DNA of 64,000 nt from Mycolicibacterium phocaicum (GCF_010731115.1 NZ_AP022616.1:5146001-5210000); one strand, 5' to 3'. Shown: positions 45,550 to 58,689, numbered from the stretch's first letter. The notes: generated by a model from the letters alone, not told the origin. Numbers and translations: made by a program.

Positions 45550-46828
45550 CTCCGGACAATGGTCGCCGGGCGGCGGCGACCCCTCGCTCAACGAGATTCG
45601 GCGCGTCGACCGATTCTTCGACGCGCTCGCCGCCGACCAGCACGCGTACTCGACGGATTCCACGGAAGCCGAGCTGGCGTTCCTGCTCGCCGACTGGCGC
45701 GACAGCATTCGCGAACCCGCGGTGACGACGCCCGTCACGGCCCGCGACGCCGTCGCCGCATTGCAGAACGGGTTGCACCGCAAGGAATCTCGGACATCCC
45801 TGACGATCGTCGGCTCGGTTGCGGCCGCGCTGCTGTGCCTCGGTGGCTTCGGCACCGCGATCTACGCCGCCGGGCCGAACTCGTCGCTGTACGGCCTGCA
45901 CACCGCGATGTTCGGCACCGACAAGGCCAGCCGTGACGACCAGGTGATGCTGGCTGCGCAGACCGAGATGCAACAGGTCCAGCAGCTGATCGACAACGGC
46001 CAGTGGCAGCAGGCGCAGGAGAAGCTGCAGGCGCTGAGCCCGACCGTGCAGAGCGTCGACACGCCAGAGCACAAGCAACAGCTCATCCAGCAGTGGAATG
46101 CCTTGACCTACAAGGTGGTTGAGCAGGATCCCGCGGCGACGCTGCCCCCGCCTGGAGAGCCGATGCCGGTCCTGCCGTCCTCGCCGCTGACCCTGCTGCC
46201 GGTGCCGGTCGTCGAGACCACGTCGTCGTCGACCTCGTCATCCGGCACGTCGACGACCACCACGTCATCCACGACGTCCACTTCGACCGACTCGTCCACG
46301 ACGTCGACCAGTGCGCCGACCTCGACCTCGGAGCCGACGAGCACGTCTGGCTCGGCTACCTCGTCGAGCGCGACGTCTGCGACCGAGACGGCGAGTTCGT
46401 CATCGGCGAGCAGCTCGACCGTGACCTCGACGCCCTCGTCGTCGACGGCCACGTCCGCGCCGTCCACGGTGCCGTCGACCGCGACAGCGACCGCGACCGG
46501 GACATCGTCCATCACCGTGCCGTCGAGCGAGCCCGCCGTCACCAACCCGCCGACCGCGACGGCCACGCAGCCGGCCACCGTCGCGCCGTCGACGCAGAAC
46601 CCGGCGCCGGCGCAGACGGTCACGACCGTCGCCCCGACTGTCACAGTGCCCTCGGTGACCACACCGGCCCCGACAGCCCCGGCAGCACAGCCGACCGCGG
46701 CGCCGACGACCAAGGAAGCGCAGCCGGAGCCGACACGGGAGCGGTCAGTCGTGACGACGACGCAGGCGCCGTCGGGGTCAGGCTCAGGCTCAGGATCGGG
46801 ATCAGGATCGGGACACGGGCCGCACTGA
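45542..46828 (+). CDS. rsdA: Anti-sigma-D factor RsdA
   Basis: 428 residues. The cytosolic N-terminal domain (SLNEIRRVDRFFDALAADQ, ELAFLLADWRDSIR) binds SigD. One membrane helix (SLTIVGSVAAALLCLGGFG) lies near residues 83-102. A periplasmic helical part follows (DQVMLAAQTEMQQVQQLIDNG), then about 200 residues almost entirely Thr/Ser/Pro/Ala, probably cell-wall spanning, and a Gly-Ser repeat end. Release of SigD in M. tuberculosis uses regulated degradation of this protein. The end is coded by near-identical hexanucleotide repeats. Confidence 0.92.
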   Translation: MPDSGQWSPGGGDPSLNEIRRVDRFFDALAADQHAYSTDSTEAELAFLLADWRDSIREPAVTTPVTARDAVAALQNGLHRKESRTSLTIVGSVAAALLCLGGFGTAIYAAGPNSSLYGLHTAMFGTDKASRDDQVMLAAQTEMQQVQQLIDNGQWQQAQEKLQALSPTVQSVDTPEHKQQLIQQWNALTYKVVEQDPAATLPPPGEPMPVLPSSPLTLLPVPVVETTSSSTSSSGTSTTTTSSTTSTSTDSSTTSTSAPTSTSEPTSTSGSATSSSATSATETASSSSASSSTVTSTPSSSTATSAPSTVPSTATATATGTSSITVPSSEPAVTNPPTATATQPATVAPSTQNPAPAQTVTTVAPTVTVPSVTTPAPTAPAAQPTAAPTTKEAQPEPTRERSVVTTTQAPSGSGSGSGSGSGSGHGPH

Positions 46829-46849
46829 AGTCATGCAGCGGTCGGTTCG

Positions 46850-47290
46850 GCCGTTGAGTCTGTAATGTTGGCGCTGCCTACTCGGCTTTTTGGGCCCTGG
46901 GTGCAGGGTCAACGCAACTCGGCCGTTGAGCCTGTAACTAGGGCGGTGCCTACTCGACTTTTGAGGCCCTGGGTGCAGGGTCAACGAACTTCGGCTGGGT
47001 GCGGCCGTTCACTCTGTAATGGCGGCGCTGGTTACTCGGCCTTTTGGGCCCTGGCTGCAGGGTCAACGGAACTCGGCTGCGTCCGGCTGTTGAGCCTGTA
47101 ACTAGGGCGCTGGTTACTCGGCTTTTGGGGCCCGGAGTGCAGCGTCAACGCAATTCGGCTGGGTTCGGCTGTTGGCTCTGTAACTAGGGCGGTGCCTACT
47201 CGGCTTTTGGGGCCCGGAGTGCAGGGTCAACGCAACGCGGCTGTTGGCTCTGCAACCACGGCGCTGCCTACTCGCCAGATTTCGCCCTCA
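46850..47290. repeat. Degenerate tandem repeat array, 72- and 82-bp units
   Basis: Six partial-to-full copies of a unit carry TGTAACTAGGGCG, then ACTCGGCTTTTGGG, CCCTGGGTGCAGGGTCAACG and a CGGCTG linker. The TGTAA (or TGCAA) landmarks lie at 46861, 46933, 47015, 47097, 47179 and 47251, giving periods of 72, 82, 82, 82 and 72. The 10-base difference is an optional GGCTGGGTGC-like linker, one helical turn. A short stem, CCCTG-loop-CAGGG, recurs in several units. The array fills the convergent space between rsdA and the DUF5319 gene; no reliable coding frame crosses it. Confidence 0.85.
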
Positions 47291-47340
47291 GCGCAACATC
47301 AACCCGCCAGACGTGATGTCTGGCACGTCAACGGAAAAAA

Positions 47341-49430
<2,090 letters not shown>

Positions 49431-49465
49431 CTGACACGCGCCATCTGACAGGGAAGTCAACACAC

Positions 49466-50602
49466 ATGCGTGACATGGTTGAAATCGGCATGGGCCGGAC
49501 CGCTCGTCGTACCTACGAACTCGACGACATCAACATCGTGCCGTCTCGGCGCACCCGCTCCAGCCAGGACGTTTCCACGGCCTGGCAGCTGGACGCCTAC
49601 CGGTTCGAGATTCCGGTCCTGGCGCACCCGACCGACTCGTTGGTGTCGCCCGAGTTCGCCATCGAAATGGGCCGCCTCGGCGGCCTCGGTGTGCTCAACG
49701 GTGAGGGCCTGATCGGCCGGCACCGCGATGTCGTGGACAAGCTCGCCCAGGTGGTCGAGCTCGCGGCCAAGGAAGACGATCCGTCGGCGGCGGTCCGGCT
49801 GCTGCAGCAGCTTCACGCGGCGCCGCTGGATCCGGAGCTGCTCGGCGCCGCCGTCGCGCGCGTGCGTGAGGCCGGCGTCACCACCGCGGTGCGCGTCAGC
49901 CCGCAGAACGCCCAGGCCCTGACACCGACGCTGGTTGCGGCCGGGATCGACCTGCTGGTCATCCAGGGCACCATCATCTCGGCCGAGCGGGTGGCGCAGG
50001 ACGGTGAACCGCTCAACCTGAAGACCTTCATCTCCGAGCTGGACGTGCCGGTGGTCGCCGGCGGCGTGCAGGATCACCGCACCGCGCTGCACCTCATGCG
50101 TACCGGCGCGGCCGGCGTCATCGTCGGCTACGGCTCCACCTACGGCGCCACCACCAGCGACGAGGTCCTGGGCATCAGCGTGCCGATGGCCACCGCGATC
50201 GCCGACGCCGCCGCCGCGCGGCGCGAATACCTCGACGAGACCGGCGGCCGCTACGTGCACGTGCTGGCCGACGGTGACATCCACACCTCGGGCGACCTGG
50301 CCAAGGCCATCGCGTGCGGCGCCGACGCGGTGGTGCTGGGCACCCCCTTGGCCGCTGCGGCAGAGGCGCCTGGTGACGGCTGGTTCTGGCCGGCCGCCGC
50401 GGCGCACCCGTCGTTGCCGCGCGGCGCGCTGCTGCAGGTCGCGCTGGGTGAGCGGCCGTCGCTCGATCAGGTTCTCAACGGCCCGTCCGACGATCCGTTC
50501 GGTTCGGTCAACCTGGTCGGTGGTCTGCGCCGGTCGATGGCCAAGGCCGGGTACTGCGACCTCAAGGAGTTCCAGAAGGTCGGCCTCACCGTCGGTTCCT
50601 AG
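49466..50602 (+). CDS. guaB3: IMP dehydrogenase-family protein GuaB3
   Basis: 378 residues from ATG 49466. It shares the IMPDH/GMPR barrel (YELDDINIVPSRRTRSSQDVS, VVAGGVQDHRTALHLMRTGAAGVIVGYG) but has no CBS domains. The catalytic loop reads STYGATTSDEVLG without the IMPDH Cys-Thr-Thr motif, so ordinary IMPDH chemistry is doubtful from sequence. Its role in mycobacteria is unsettled. Always found behind guaB2. Confidence 0.92.
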   Translation: MRDMVEIGMGRTARRTYELDDINIVPSRRTRSSQDVSTAWQLDAYRFEIPVLAHPTDSLVSPEFAIEMGRLGGLGVLNGEGLIGRHRDVVDKLAQVVELAAKEDDPSAAVRLLQQLHAAPLDPELLGAAVARVREAGVTTAVRVSPQNAQALTPTLVAAGIDLLVIQGTIISAERVAQDGEPLNLKTFISELDVPVVAGGVQDHRTALHLMRTGAAGVIVGYGSTYGATTSDEVLGISVPMATAIADAAAARREYLDETGGRYVHVLADGDIHTSGDLAKAIACGADAVVLGTPLAAAAEAPGDGWFWPAAAAHPSLPRGALLQVALGERPSLDQVLNGPSDDPFGSVNLVGGLRRSMAKAGYCDLKEFQKVGLTVGS

Positions 50603-50669
50603 TACCGGCGGTAGCAAGTTAGGTTTACCTTGGTAGCTGGTTACCGAGCGGTAGGTCCATACTTCTGCC

Positions 50670-52394
50670 ATGGAGCCTGACTACGACGTCTTGATCATCG
50701 GCTCGGGTTTCGGAGGCAGCGTCAGCGCTCTCCGGCTCACCGAGAAGGGTTACCGCGTTGGAGTGTTGGAAGCCGGCCCCCGGTATTCCGACGCCGACTT
50801 CGCAAAGACTTCATGGGACCTACGAAAGTTCTTGTGGGCACCCAAGTTCGGCATGTACGGCATCCAGCGGATCCACCTGCTCCGCAACGTGATGATCCTG
50901 GCCGGCGCGGGTGTCGGCGGTGGTTCGTTGAACTACGCCAACACCCTCTACATCCCTCCGGACCCGTTCTTCAACGACCCGCAGTGGAAGAACATCACCG
51001 ACTGGCGCGCCGAACTGATGCCGCACTACGAGCAGGCGCAGCGCATGCTCGGTGTGGTCAAGAACCCGACGTTCACCGACGCCGACAAGATCATCAAAGA
51101 GGTCGCCGAGGACATGGGCTGCGCCGACACCTTCGTCGCGACGCCCGTCGGGGTGTTCTTCGGACCGGACGGCGAGAAGACCCCGGGCAAGACCGTGCCC
51201 GACCCGTACTTCGGCGGGGCCGGCCCGGCCCGCACCGGTTGCATCGAGTGCGGTGAGTGCATGACCGGCTGCCGCCACGGCGCCAAGAACACCTTGGTGA
51301 AGAACTACCTCGGCCTGGCGGAAAAGGCTGGGGCGCAAGTACATCCGCTGACCACCGTCACCAGCTTCCAGCAGCGCGGCGACGGGCTGTGGGAGGTGGC
51401 GACCCGCCGGACCAACGGCCGGGTGCGCCGCGGCAAGCGGACCTTCACCGCCAAGTACCTCATCGTCGCGGCCGGTACGTACAACACCCAGAAGCTGCTG
51501 TTCAAGGTGCGCGACACCGGCAAGCTGACCAAGCTGTCGGACAAGCTGGGCGTGCTGACCCGCACCAACTCCGAGTCCATCGTGGGTGCCCAGACCCGCG
51601 AAGTGCCCACGGACATGGATCTGACGCACGGTGTGGCCATCACGTCGTCGATCCACCCGACCCCGGACACCCACATCGAACCGGTGCGGTACGGCAAGGG
51701 CTCCAACGCCATGGGCATGCTGCAGACGCTGATGACGGACGGCGCCGGCCCGCAGGGCACCGACGTGCCGCGGTGGAAGCAGTTCCTCAACCAGGCCGGT
51801 GAGGACCCGCGTGAGCTGATCCGCCTGCTCAACCCGCAGCGGTGGAGCGAGCGCACCGTGATCGCACTGGTCATGCAGCACCTCGACAACTCGATCACCA
51901 CGTTCACCAAGCGTGGGCCCGGTGGTATCCGGATCATGTCGTCCAAGCAGGGCCACGGCGAGCCCAACCCGACCTGGATCCCGGTCGGCAACGAGGCGAC
52001 CCGACGGATGGCCGAGAAGGTCGGCGGTATCGCCGGCGGCACCTGGGGCGAGCTGTTCAACATCCCGCTGACCGCCCACTTCCTGGGCGGTGCGGCGATC
52101 GGTGACAGCGCCCAGACGGGCGTCATCGACCCCTATCACCGCGTCTACAACTACCCGACGCTGTTCGTCACCGACGGTGCCGCGATCTCGGCGAATCTCG
52201 GTGTGAATCCGTCACTTTCGATCGCGGCGCAGGCCGAGCGCGCGGCGTCATTGTGGCCGAACAAGGGACAGGACGACGCGCGGCCGGCCCAGGGTGAGCC
52301 CTACCGCCGGATCGAACCGATCGCACCGGACCGTCCCGTCGTCCCGGCCGAGGCTCCCGGCGCGCTGCGCCGGCTGCCGATCACCCCGGTCTAG
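50670..52394 (+). CDS. choD: Cholesterol oxidase ChoD (GMC oxidoreductase)
   Basis: 574 residues. The FAD motif YDVLIIGSGFGGSVSALRLTEKGY, GAGVGGGSLNYANT, and the C-terminal HFLGGAAIG and TDGAAISANLGVNPSLSIAA match Rv3409c. A four-cysteine cluster CIECGECMTGC precedes RHGAKNTLVKNYLGLAEKAG. ChoD is assigned as 3-hydroxysteroid oxidase, though a main role in cholesterol growth is disputed because KstD/HSD enzymes carry that flux. It follows guaB3 by 67 bases and ends at a perfect 25-bp hairpin. Confidence 0.9.
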   Translation: MEPDYDVLIIGSGFGGSVSALRLTEKGYRVGVLEAGPRYSDADFAKTSWDLRKFLWAPKFGMYGIQRIHLLRNVMILAGAGVGGGSLNYANTLYIPPDPFFNDPQWKNITDWRAELMPHYEQAQRMLGVVKNPTFTDADKIIKEVAEDMGCADTFVATPVGVFFGPDGEKTPGKTVPDPYFGGAGPARTGCIECGECMTGCRHGAKNTLVKNYLGLAEKAGAQVHPLTTVTSFQQRGDGLWEVATRRTNGRVRRGKRTFTAKYLIVAAGTYNTQKLLFKVRDTGKLTKLSDKLGVLTRTNSESIVGAQTREVPTDMDLTHGVAITSSIHPTPDTHIEPVRYGKGSNAMGMLQTLMTDGAGPQGTDVPRWKQFLNQAGEDPRELIRLLNPQRWSERTVIALVMQHLDNSITTFTKRGPGGIRIMSSKQGHGEPNPTWIPVGNEATRRMAEKVGGIAGGTWGELFNIPLTAHFLGGAAIGDSAQTGVIDPYHRVYNYPTLFVTDGAAISANLGVNPSLSIAAQAERAASLWPNKGQDDARPAQGEPYRRIEPIAPDRPVVPAEAPGALRRLPITPV

Positions 52395-52395
52395 T

Positions 52396-52450
52396 AGGGA
52401 TTTGTGCACGATTTTCCGCGGTCAGCGCGGAAAATCGTGCACAAATCCCT
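52396..52450. terminator. Perfect 25-bp stem, bidirectional terminator of choD and the GH65 gene
   Basis: 52396-52420 and 52426-52450 are exact reverse complements around a 5-base loop. The hairpin begins 2 bases after the choD stop and ends 5 bases before the minus-strand GH65 stop. AAAATCG and CGATTTT runs inside the stem give it U-containing segments in both directions. Confidence 0.85.
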
Positions 52451-52454
52451 GGGA

Positions 52455-54815
52455 TCAGGCCGAGTTGAACCGCCGGTGTGTGGGCGCGCGGCCCGGTGGT
52501 TGCGGCGGCGGGGGCAGTATCGACTGCCGTGGCTTGACGTCGACGACGGTCGGCTCGCGGGTACTCAGCGTGAGTTCGTCGCCGGCGTGCCGGATCACCA
52601 GGGTGGAGTCGGGTCCGTCGCGCAGGGTGTACGTCACCTCGCTGTGCGTCGCATCGACGGTGACCCGAAATTCCCGCCACCGCAACCGAAATCGGAGCCG
52701 GGACAGACTGTCCGGCAGCTGCGGGTCGAGTGCGAGGAAGCCTTCGTCGTCGCGTAGACCACCGAAACCGGCGACCAGAGCGATCCAGGCACCCGCGAGC
52801 GACGCCATGTGCAGTCCGTCGCGGGTGTTGTGGTGCAGATCGCGTAGGTCGATCAAGGCCGCTTCGTAGGCATAGTCGTGCGCCAGTTCGAGGTGACCGA
52901 CCTCGGCGCACATCACCGCCTGGGTGCACGCCGACAGTGACGAGTCCCGGACCGTGCGACGCTCGTAGTAGTCGACGTTGTGTGCCTTCTGCTGGGCGGT
53001 GAAGGCGTGGCCCTGCCACTGCATGGCCAGCACCAGGTCGGCCTGCTTGATCACCTGCGCCGGATACAGCCGCACGTATGGGTGGTTCAGAAACAGGGGA
53101 TAGGCGGTGTCGGGCGAGAATTCCCATTCCGCAAAGGTGGTGAAGCCCTCGCACTGCGGGTGCACCGCGAGCTCCTCGTCGTACGGGATGTGCGCGGCGG
53201 CCGCGGCATCACGCCACGCGGCGGTCTCCTCGTTGGTCACGCCCATGGCATAGGCGTTGTCGGGGTGCCGCGTACACGCGTCGGCGGCGACGCGCAGGTT
53301 GTGTGCCGCCATCAGATTGGTGAAGACGTTGTCACGCACCATCGCGGTGTACTCGTCGGGACCGGTGACGCCGTCGAGGTGCCAGACACCGTGGCGGTCG
53401 TGGTGTCCCAACGACATCCACAACCGCGCCGTCTCCACCAGTACGGTCAGGCCGCAGTCGACTTCCAGGGATTGGTCACCGGTGGCGTTGCGGTAGCGCT
53501 CGAACGCCATCGCGATGTCGGCGTTGACGTGCCACGCCGCGGTGCCGGCGGGCCAGTACGCCGAGCATTCGGGTCCGGATATGGTGCGCCACGGGAAGCT
53601 CGCGCCCCGCAAACCCAGTTCGGCCGCACGGCTTTTCGCCAATTCCAGCGTAGAGGCGCGCCACCTCAGGGCGTCTGCGACGGTATGCGGTTTCGTGTAG
53701 GTGAGCACGGGGAGGACGAAACCCTCGGTGTCCCAGAAGGCGTGACCGTCGTAGCCGGTTCCGGTCAGCCCCTTGCCGGCGATGCCGCGGCATTCCGCGC
53801 GGGCACTGGCCTGCAGCACGTGGAACAGCCCGAACCGCACGGCCTGCTGGCAGTCCGGGTCACCGTCGACCTCGACGTCGGCACTGTCCCAGAAGTCGTC
53901 GAGATAGGCGCGCTGCAGGTCCAGCAGCCCCTGCCAGCCGCTGTAGTGCGCGCCGGCCAGCGCGCCGGCGACCTGGTCGCGCAGCGCGGGCCGCGACCTC
54001 AGGCTCGACCAGCCGTAGGCCAGATACTTCACGATGCGCAGTTGCTGCCCCGGTCGCAGCCCACAGATCACGGTGGTGCGCGCCAGATCTGGACGGGCGT
54101 CGGTGCTCACCTCGACGCGGCCCGGGACTTCGATCTCGTGGTCCATCGCGGCGGCCATCATCAGGCCACTGCGCTTGGTCTGGTGGATCAGCAGCCCGCT
54201 GTGTTGGTTGTGTTCGTGGTGTATCGCCTGCAGCGGATTGGCGAGGGCCGCCGCAACGCGCGGATCCGATGAGGTTTTCGGCTGATCCTCATTGGCGACC
54301 AACTCCGATTGCACTGTGACACGGGCGAATTCATCGATGGCCTCGACGGTGTACTCGATGGCCGCGACGCTCCGCTGGGCCAGTGACACCAGCCGGGTCG
54401 ACGTGACCCGCACCTGCTTTCCCGCCGGTGACCGCCAATGCACTGTGCGCGAGAGGGTTCCGGCGCGCAGATCCAGAATTCTCTCGTGGTCGATGAGTTC
54501 GCCGTACCGGACGTCGAAGGGCTCGTCGTCGACCAGCAGGCGGATGATCTTGCCGTTGGTGACGTCGACGATGGTCTCGCCGCCCTGGGGGTAGCCGAAT
54601 CCACTTTCGGCATAAGGCAATGGCCGGGTCTCGTAGAACGAGTTGAGGTAGGTGCCGGGCAGGCCGTGCGGTTCCCCTTCATCGAGATTGCCGCGAAAGC
54701 CGATGTGCCCGTTGGACAACGCGAACACCGACTCCGACTGCGCCAACAGGTCCAGGTCCAGCTGCGACTCGCGCACCTGCCAGGGCTCGACCGGAAATGA
54801 TTCCTGGGTGATCAT
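52455..54815 (-). CDS. GH65 family disaccharide phosphorylase/hydrolase (Rv3401 homologue)
   Basis: 786 residues from ATG 54815. The N-terminal beta-sandwich (SESVFALSNGHIGFRGNLDEGEPHG) leads to an (alpha/alpha)6 barrel with GYDGHAFWDTEGFVLPVL and the general acid Glu in VTGPDEYTAMV near residue 488. Family members phosphorolyse trehalose, maltose or kojibiose to beta-glucose-1-phosphate. The beta-phosphoglucomutase gene 7 bases upstream would convert that product, supporting phosphorylase action. Confidence 0.9.
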   Translation of the reverse strand: MITQESFPVEPWQVRESQLDLDLLAQSESVFALSNGHIGFRGNLDEGEPHGLPGTYLNSFYETRPLPYAESGFGYPQGGETIVDVTNGKIIRLLVDDEPFDVRYGELIDHERILDLRAGTLSRTVHWRSPAGKQVRVTSTRLVSLAQRSVAAIEYTVEAIDEFARVTVQSELVANEDQPKTSSDPRVAAALANPLQAIHHEHNQHSGLLIHQTKRSGLMMAAAMDHEIEVPGRVEVSTDARPDLARTTVICGLRPGQQLRIVKYLAYGWSSLRSRPALRDQVAGALAGAHYSGWQGLLDLQRAYLDDFWDSADVEVDGDPDCQQAVRFGLFHVLQASARAECRGIAGKGLTGTGYDGHAFWDTEGFVLPVLTYTKPHTVADALRWRASTLELAKSRAAELGLRGASFPWRTISGPECSAYWPAGTAAWHVNADIAMAFERYRNATGDQSLEVDCGLTVLVETARLWMSLGHHDRHGVWHLDGVTGPDEYTAMVRDNVFTNLMAAHNLRVAADACTRHPDNAYAMGVTNEETAAWRDAAAAAHIPYDEELAVHPQCEGFTTFAEWEFSPDTAYPLFLNHPYVRLYPAQVIKQADLVLAMQWQGHAFTAQQKAHNVDYYERRTVRDSSLSACTQAVMCAEVGHLELAHDYAYEAALIDLRDLHHNTRDGLHMASLAGAWIALVAGFGGLRDDEGFLALDPQLPDSLSRLRFRLRWREFRVTVDATHSEVTYTLRDGPDSTLVIRHAGDELTLSTREPTVVDVKPRQSILPPPPQPPGRAPTHRRFNSA

Positions 54816-54822
54816 CGTCGGC

Positions 54823-55557
54823 CTACAGCAGCTCGGCCAGGTCACTGACGACGACGTCGGCGCCGCTGTCGCGTAGCTGCGCGGCCTGATCGGCCCTGTC
54901 CACTCCGACGACGTATCCGAAGTGGCCGTTTCGGCCCGCCGCGACACCGGCCAACGCGTCTTCGAAGACGGCGGCCGCCGCCGGTTCGACACCCAGCAAT
55001 TGCGCCGCCCGCAGGAATGAGTCCGGTGCCGGTTTGCCCGCGATGTGCTCGTCCCGCAGCGTCAGGCCGTCGACGCGCTGCTGGACGAAGTGGGACAGCC
55101 CGGTGACGTCGAGTACCGGACGGGTGTTGGCGCTCGACGACACGACCGCGATGCCGAGTCCGGCGGCGGCGACGGCCTCCAGGTATCGCCGGGACCCGCT
55201 GAACGCTTCGATACCGTCGTCGTGCAGCACCTTCTGGAACATCTCGTTCTTGCGGTTGCCCAGGCCGGCGACGGTCTCGGCGTCCGGCGGGTCGTCCGGG
55301 TTGCCGTCGGGGAGGTCGATGCCACGGCTGCGCAGAAACGAGCGGACGCCGTCCTGGCGCGGCTTGCCGTCCACGTACTGCAGGTAGTCGTCGTGGCTGT
55401 CGAACGCGACGAACGGTTCGCCGTCACGTTCGGCGCGTTGCCGCAGATAGTCGTCGAACATCGCCTTCCAGGCCTTCTTGTGCACGCTCGCGGTGTCGGT
55501 CAGGACGCCGTCGAGGTCGAACAGGCAGGCGTGCACGGCTTTGGGGAGACCCAGCAT
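54823..55557 (-). CDS. HAD hydrolase, beta-phosphoglucomutase type (Rv3400 homologue)
   Basis: 244 residues. The nucleophile motif is [12 protein letters not shown], motif II is VVSSSANT, the Lys is in [12 protein letters not shown] and the acidic motif in [12 protein letters not shown]. The large cap with [13 protein letters not shown] and [12 protein letters not shown] is typical of beta-phosphoglucomutase, which converts beta-glucose-1-phosphate to glucose-6-phosphate. It is the first gene of the pair with GH65. Confidence 0.9.
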   Translation of the reverse strand: MLGLPKAVHACLFDLDGVLTDTASVHKKAWKAMFDDYLRQRAERDGEPFVAFDSHDDYLQYVDGKPRQDGVRSFLRSRGIDLPDGNPDDPPDAETVAGLGNRKNEMFQKVLHDDGIEAFSGSRRYLEAVAAAGLGIAVVSSSANTRPVLDVTGLSHFVQQRVDGLTLRDEHIAGKPAPDSFLRAAQLLGVEPAAAAVFEDALAGVAAGRNGHFGYVVGVDRADQAAQLRDSGADVVVSDLAELL

Positions 55558-55627
55558 GGTCGCTCTTTCGGTTGGGGATTGTCCTGCGGTGTCCTTTCCC
55601 GTTTTTCGGCTCGGTTATTCGTTGACG

Positions 55628-56494
55628 CTACGCCGCGCTGATCACGCGGCTGGGTGCTCCGTGCACGTCGACCGGGACGTCGCCGGTCAGCGTGACGCGG
55701 TGCATCAGCCGGTGCTGGCCGTCGTAGTCGTCGACGGCGCGATGCTGGGTGGCCCGGTTGTCCCACATCGCGACGTCGCCGGGCTGCCAGTCCCACCGAA
55801 CGGTGTTCTCCGTCAAGGTGATTCGGCGCTGCAGCAGTTCCAGCAAGGCGGCCGACTCGTAGCTGTCCAGTCCGACGAAGCCGCGGACGAACTGTCCGGC
55901 GACCAGCGCGCGCTCGCCGGTTTCCGGGTGGACCCGCACCACGGGGTGCTCGGTGCGGAAGTCGGGCTTCTGGAATTCGGCCTGGTAGCCCTTCTGCTCG
56001 TCGGTCAGGTGCGTCGTGTCCACGGTGACGTCCTTGAGGTAGTCGAACCGGTTGGAGTGCACCGCCCGCAGGTTCTCCACCAATGCCTTGAGCGGCGCGG
56101 GCAACCCGTCGTAGGCCGCGACGGTGGACGCCCACAGTGTGGAACCGCCGTAGGTCGGCAGGGTGACGGCCCGGAGCACCGACGCCGAGGGGTAGTCGGG
56201 CATGAACGTCACGTCGGTGTGCCAGCGGTTGGCCTTGCCGTACTCGGAGTCGATCGGGGTGATCTTCGGTGCGTCGGCGCGCTTCATCGAGTGATGGCCG
56301 ACCAGATCACCCATCAGTTCCCCGAACGCCTGCTGTTGCGCGTCGTCGAGGTGGTTCTGACCGCGGAAGAAGATGACCTTGTGGTCCAGCAGCGCGGCGC
56401 GAATCTCGGCGACGGTCTCGGGGGACAGGTCGCCGCCCAGTCGCACGCCGTCGATGACGGCGCCGATCTTGCTGGTCAGTTTGGTGATGTTCAT
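55628..56494 (-). CDS. Fe(II)/2-oxoglutarate-dependent alkylsulfatase (Rv3406 homologue)
   Basis: 288 residues. The iron facial triad is H92-x-D94 in [10 protein letters not shown] and the distal His near residue 255 in [17 protein letters not shown]; the 2-oxoglutarate Arg follows in HRLMHRVTL. It belongs to the TauD/AtsK group; the M. tuberculosis homologue cleaves alkyl sulfates to aldehyde and sulfate, giving sulfur. It is divergent from a TetR gene with a strong palindrome between, matching the Rv3406/Rv3405c pair. Confidence 0.92.
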   Translation of the reverse strand: MNITKLTSKIGAVIDGVRLGGDLSPETVAEIRAALLDHKVIFFRGQNHLDDAQQQAFGELMGDLVGHHSMKRADAPKITPIDSEYGKANRWHTDVTFMPDYPSASVLRAVTLPTYGGSTLWASTVAAYDGLPAPLKALVENLRAVHSNRFDYLKDVTVDTTHLTDEQKGYQAEFQKPDFRTEHPVVRVHPETGERALVAGQFVRGFVGLDSYESAALLELLQRRITLTENTVRWDWQPGDVAMWDNRATQHRAVDDYDGQHRLMHRVTLTGDVPVDVHGAPSRVISAA

Positions 56495-56515
56495 CGGAAG
56501 CCTTTCGGAAGACGC

Positions 56516-56570
56516 GCACTGTAGTCAGTTGACTACAGTGCATGGCCGCTAGTGTAGCCACATGACTACA
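56516..56570. promoter_or_regulatory. TetR operators between the alkylsulfatase and its regulator
   Basis: GCACTGTAGTCA (56516-56527) and TGACTACAGTGC (56530-56541) are exact 12-bp arms around a GT centre. A second, weaker copy, TGTAG-N8-CTACA, lies at 56553-56570 and overlaps the ATG of the TetR gene at 56562. Two sites with the same half-site would let the repressor shut both divergent promoters. Confidence 0.8.
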
Positions 56571-57119
56571 GGTGTGCCAGTGGGCCGGGACGAAGTCGTC
56601 GCGGCCGTCCTCGAGGCCGCATCGGAGCTGTTCGCCGCGCGCGGTCCCGCGGCCACGTCGATCCGGGACATCGCCGCCAAGTCGAACGTCAACCACGGAC
56701 TGGTGTTCCGGCACCTCGGCTCCAAGGAGAAGCTGGTCGGCGCGGTGCTGGACCATCTGGGACAACGCCTCAAGGAGTCGATCGACGCCGATGCGCCGGC
56801 CGAGGTGATCGATGCGGCGCTGGACCGGCAGCTCCGGGTGATCGCCCGGGCCGCGCTCGACGGCTACCCGGTCGGGGAGTTGCAGACCACGTTTCCCAAC
56901 ATGGCGCGGCTGCTCGACGAATTCCTGCCCCGGTACGCCGACGAGAACCAGGCCCGGTTCGCGGTGGGCAACATCATCGCGTTGCAACTGGGCTGGCGAC
57001 TGCTCGGGCCATTCCTGCGGCCGGCGCTGGGGCTCGGTGAGATGAGCGACGACGACGTCCGCGCCGCCGTGGGCGCCGCAGCCGAGCGGCTGGCAGAGGC
57101 CCCGGCTGCCCACCACTAG
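56562..57119 (+). CDS. TetR-family repressor of the alkylsulfatase gene (Rv3405c-like)
   Basis: 185 residues. The DNA-binding domain is ELFAARGPAATSIRDIAAKSNVNHGLVFRHLGSKEKLVGAVLDHLG; the ligand domain follows (LGWRLLGPFLRPALGL). It is divergent from the alkylsulfatase gene and its start lies within the second operator, so it is expected to repress itself and the sulfatase. guaA begins 9 bases after its stop. Confidence 0.88.
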   Translation: MTTGVPVGRDEVVAAVLEAASELFAARGPAATSIRDIAAKSNVNHGLVFRHLGSKEKLVGAVLDHLGQRLKESIDADAPAEVIDAALDRQLRVIARAALDGYPVGELQTTFPNMARLLDEFLPRYADENQARFAVGNIIALQLGWRLLGPFLRPALGLGEMSDDDVRAAVGAAAERLAEAPAAHH

Positions 57120-57128
57120 ACTGGGCGG

Positions 57129-58688
<1,560 letters not shown>

Positions 58689-58689
58689 G

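Noticed and set aside
46865..47101. A 78-codon frame inside the tandem repeat
   Set aside because: It only translates repeat units, has no ribosome binding site, and repeat lengths of 72 and 82 would change frame between copies.
46850..47290. The tandem repeat considered as a CRISPR array
   Set aside because: Units are diverged over their whole length with no conserved repeat separated by unique spacers, and no cas genes are nearby.
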